Assembly (NCBI GenBank): GCA_937923225.1
Contig: CALAKR010000460.1
Span: forward strand, 1-7,763
Direction: 5' to 3'
Source of the DNA: an uncultured Aquabacterium sp.
GTDB taxonomy: Bacteria > Pseudomonadota > Gammaproteobacteria > Burkholderiales > Burkholderiaceae_C
Length of the DNA: 7,763 nucleotides
The translations under genes and the position numbers were made by a program. The stretch's first letter is position 1. Each line of letters begins with the position of its first letter. The notes beneath the pieces are model-generated. The model did not search any database, was not told the origin of the DNA, and saw only the letters and a list, made by a program, of their open reading frames with translations. This document shows, in pieces, positions 6,806 through 7,763 of this stretch.

Positions 6806-7763
6806 TCATTTCGGTGCGCCGGCCTGGTACCACTTGCCCAGCAAGGCCCGCTCCGTATCGGTGATCTGCGTGGCGTTGTTGAGCGGCATGGTCTTGAGCA
6901 CCGTCGCCTGCTGGTAGATCTGCTGCGCGTGCTGGCTGACCAGTTCCGGCGTATGCAGCATCACACCCTTGTTGGCCAGAGCGGCGCTGTGGCACATCAC
7001 ACAGCGCTGGGTCACGATGGCCTGCACCTGCTGAAATTGGGTCAAGGGGGCGGCAGGCGCAGCGACCGTTGCGGCAGCAGAAGCGCCATCGGCCAAAGCA
7101 GCCGCCGACGCCGCATCAGAACTGGAGGCACCCGATGCAGACTGTGCGGGTACCACCGCAGGGGCAACAGGCACGGCAGCAAGCGGCGCCGTCGGCACCG
7201 GCTTGGGCGCCAGCCAAACCGCCACGCCCAGCAACAGCACCACACCCGCCACGGCCCAATGCCAGGGCGCGGGCTTGCCAGCCACTTCCGTCTTGTGGCG
7301 TGCCACGAAGAACTGACGGATCAAGGCGCCGGCCAACATGATCAGCACCAGCACCAGCCAGTTGTCCGGATGGCTGTAGGCCCAGCTGTAGTGGTTGCTC
7401 AGCATCGCGAACAACACCGGCAGCGTGAAGTAGGTGTTGTGCACGCTGCGCTGCTTGCCGCGCTGGCCGTGCACCGGATCCACCGGCTGGCCGGCCTTCA
7501 TGGACGCGATCACCTTGCGCTGCCCCGGGATGATCCAGAAGAACACGTTGGCGCTCATGCTCGTGGCCATCATCGCGCCCACCAGCAGGAAGGCTGCACG
7601 CCCCGCGAACAGCTGGCAAGCCAGCCACGACGCGAAGACCACGACACCGAATAGCACCATGCCAACGATCTCATCACCCTTAGGGCCCTTGCCCAGGGTG
7701 CGGCACACCAGGTCATAGATGATCCAGAAACCGGCCAGGAAGCCCAGTGCCGCAGCCACCGCC
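6806..7763 (-). CDS. puuD: Membrane urate hydroxylase PuuD with cytochrome c domain (5'-partial)
   Basis: Inner-membrane enzyme that oxidises urate to 5-hydroxyisourate, passing electrons to a C-terminal cytochrome c rather than making H2O2 as soluble uricase does. This PuuD is the DUF989-type protein, unrelated to E. coli PuuD of putrescine breakdown. The frame is open to the right edge; the GTG at 7759 is internal, and roughly 100 N-terminal residues are probably missing. Counting from that GTG, about six hydrophobic segments are visible (near 4-19, 31-51, 55-77, 110-128, 134-153, 167-184), with conserved-looking HNTYFTLPVLF at 107-117. An Ala/Pro/Ser-rich linker of about 55 residues (186-240) follows, then the haem site CVMCH (253-257) and the likely axial Met in KTMPLNN (Met291). 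The C terminus ends WYQAGAPK, as in small c-type cytochromes. Its product step follows directly from XdhAB. A cytochrome-c-fused membrane protein of other function is the alternative; context makes urate the best guess. Confidence 0.87.
   Translation of the reverse strand, partial: AVAAALGFLAGFWIIYDLVCRTLGKGPKGDEIVGMVLFGVVVFASWLACQLFAGRAAFLLVGAMMATSMSANVFFWIIPGQRKVIASMKAGQPVDPVHGQRGKQRSVHNTYFTLPVLFAMLSNHYSWAYSHPDNWLVLVLIMLAGALIRQFFVARHKTEVAGKPAPWHWAVAGVVLLLGVAVWLAPKPVPTAPLAAVPVAPAVVPAQSASGASSSDAASAAALADGASAAATVAAPAAPLTQFQQVQAIVTQRCVMCHSAALANKGVMLHTPELVSQHAQQIYQQATVLKTMPLNNATQITDTERALLGKWYQAGAPK

Noticed and set aside
7757..7759. GTG as a start codon for puuD
   Set aside because: The frame stays open to the window edge, and a DUF989 protein needs more membrane segments upstream; it is an internal Val.

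Overview
The window is a GC-rich stretch of bacterial chromosome devoted almost entirely to purine breakdown. The xdhA-xdhB-xdhC order (FeS/FAD subunit, molybdenum subunit, maturation factor), a membrane-bound cytochrome-type urate hydroxylase and the strong G/C bias at third codon positions suggest a proteobacterium, most likely a betaproteobacterium of the order Burkholderiales. That placement is inferred from gene content and protein style and was not tested by a search.

Plus strand, left to right: the 3' four-fifths or so of xdhA (cut by the left edge), xdhB behind a consensus Shine-Dalgarno, a 92-base gap, xdhC, a 52-base gap, and an amidohydrolase-superfamily deaminase that best fits 8-oxoguanine deaminase. 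A gap of about 250 bases then separates this run from two minus-strand genes: a small zinc-site protein of the GFA family and, running off the right edge, puuD, a polytopic membrane protein with a C-terminal c-type cytochrome domain. The two runs converge on the gap.

How the genes fit together: xanthine dehydrogenase (XdhA/XdhB, with XdhC inserting the sulfurated molybdenum cofactor) oxidises hypoxanthine to xanthine and then urate. The deaminase would convert 8-oxoguanine straight to urate, or guanine to xanthine if its specificity is different. PuuD would oxidise urate to 5-hydroxyisourate with electrons leaving through its haem. All recognised catabolic enzymes therefore meet at urate. Later steps (5-hydroxyisourate hydrolase, OHCU decarboxylase, allantoin genes) and any regulator are not in the window. 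The GFA-family gene has no established place in this pathway.

The most interesting non-coding signal is a nine-base word, CCCATACAA, found in both gaps between purine genes (3603-3611 and 4639-4647), each time touching or beside a short inverted repeat. It is a candidate operator or shared promoter element. I see no RNA gene, mobile element, CRISPR array or clear gene transfer, and no strong evidence of an undescribed system; the cluster mostly matches known purine catabolism.
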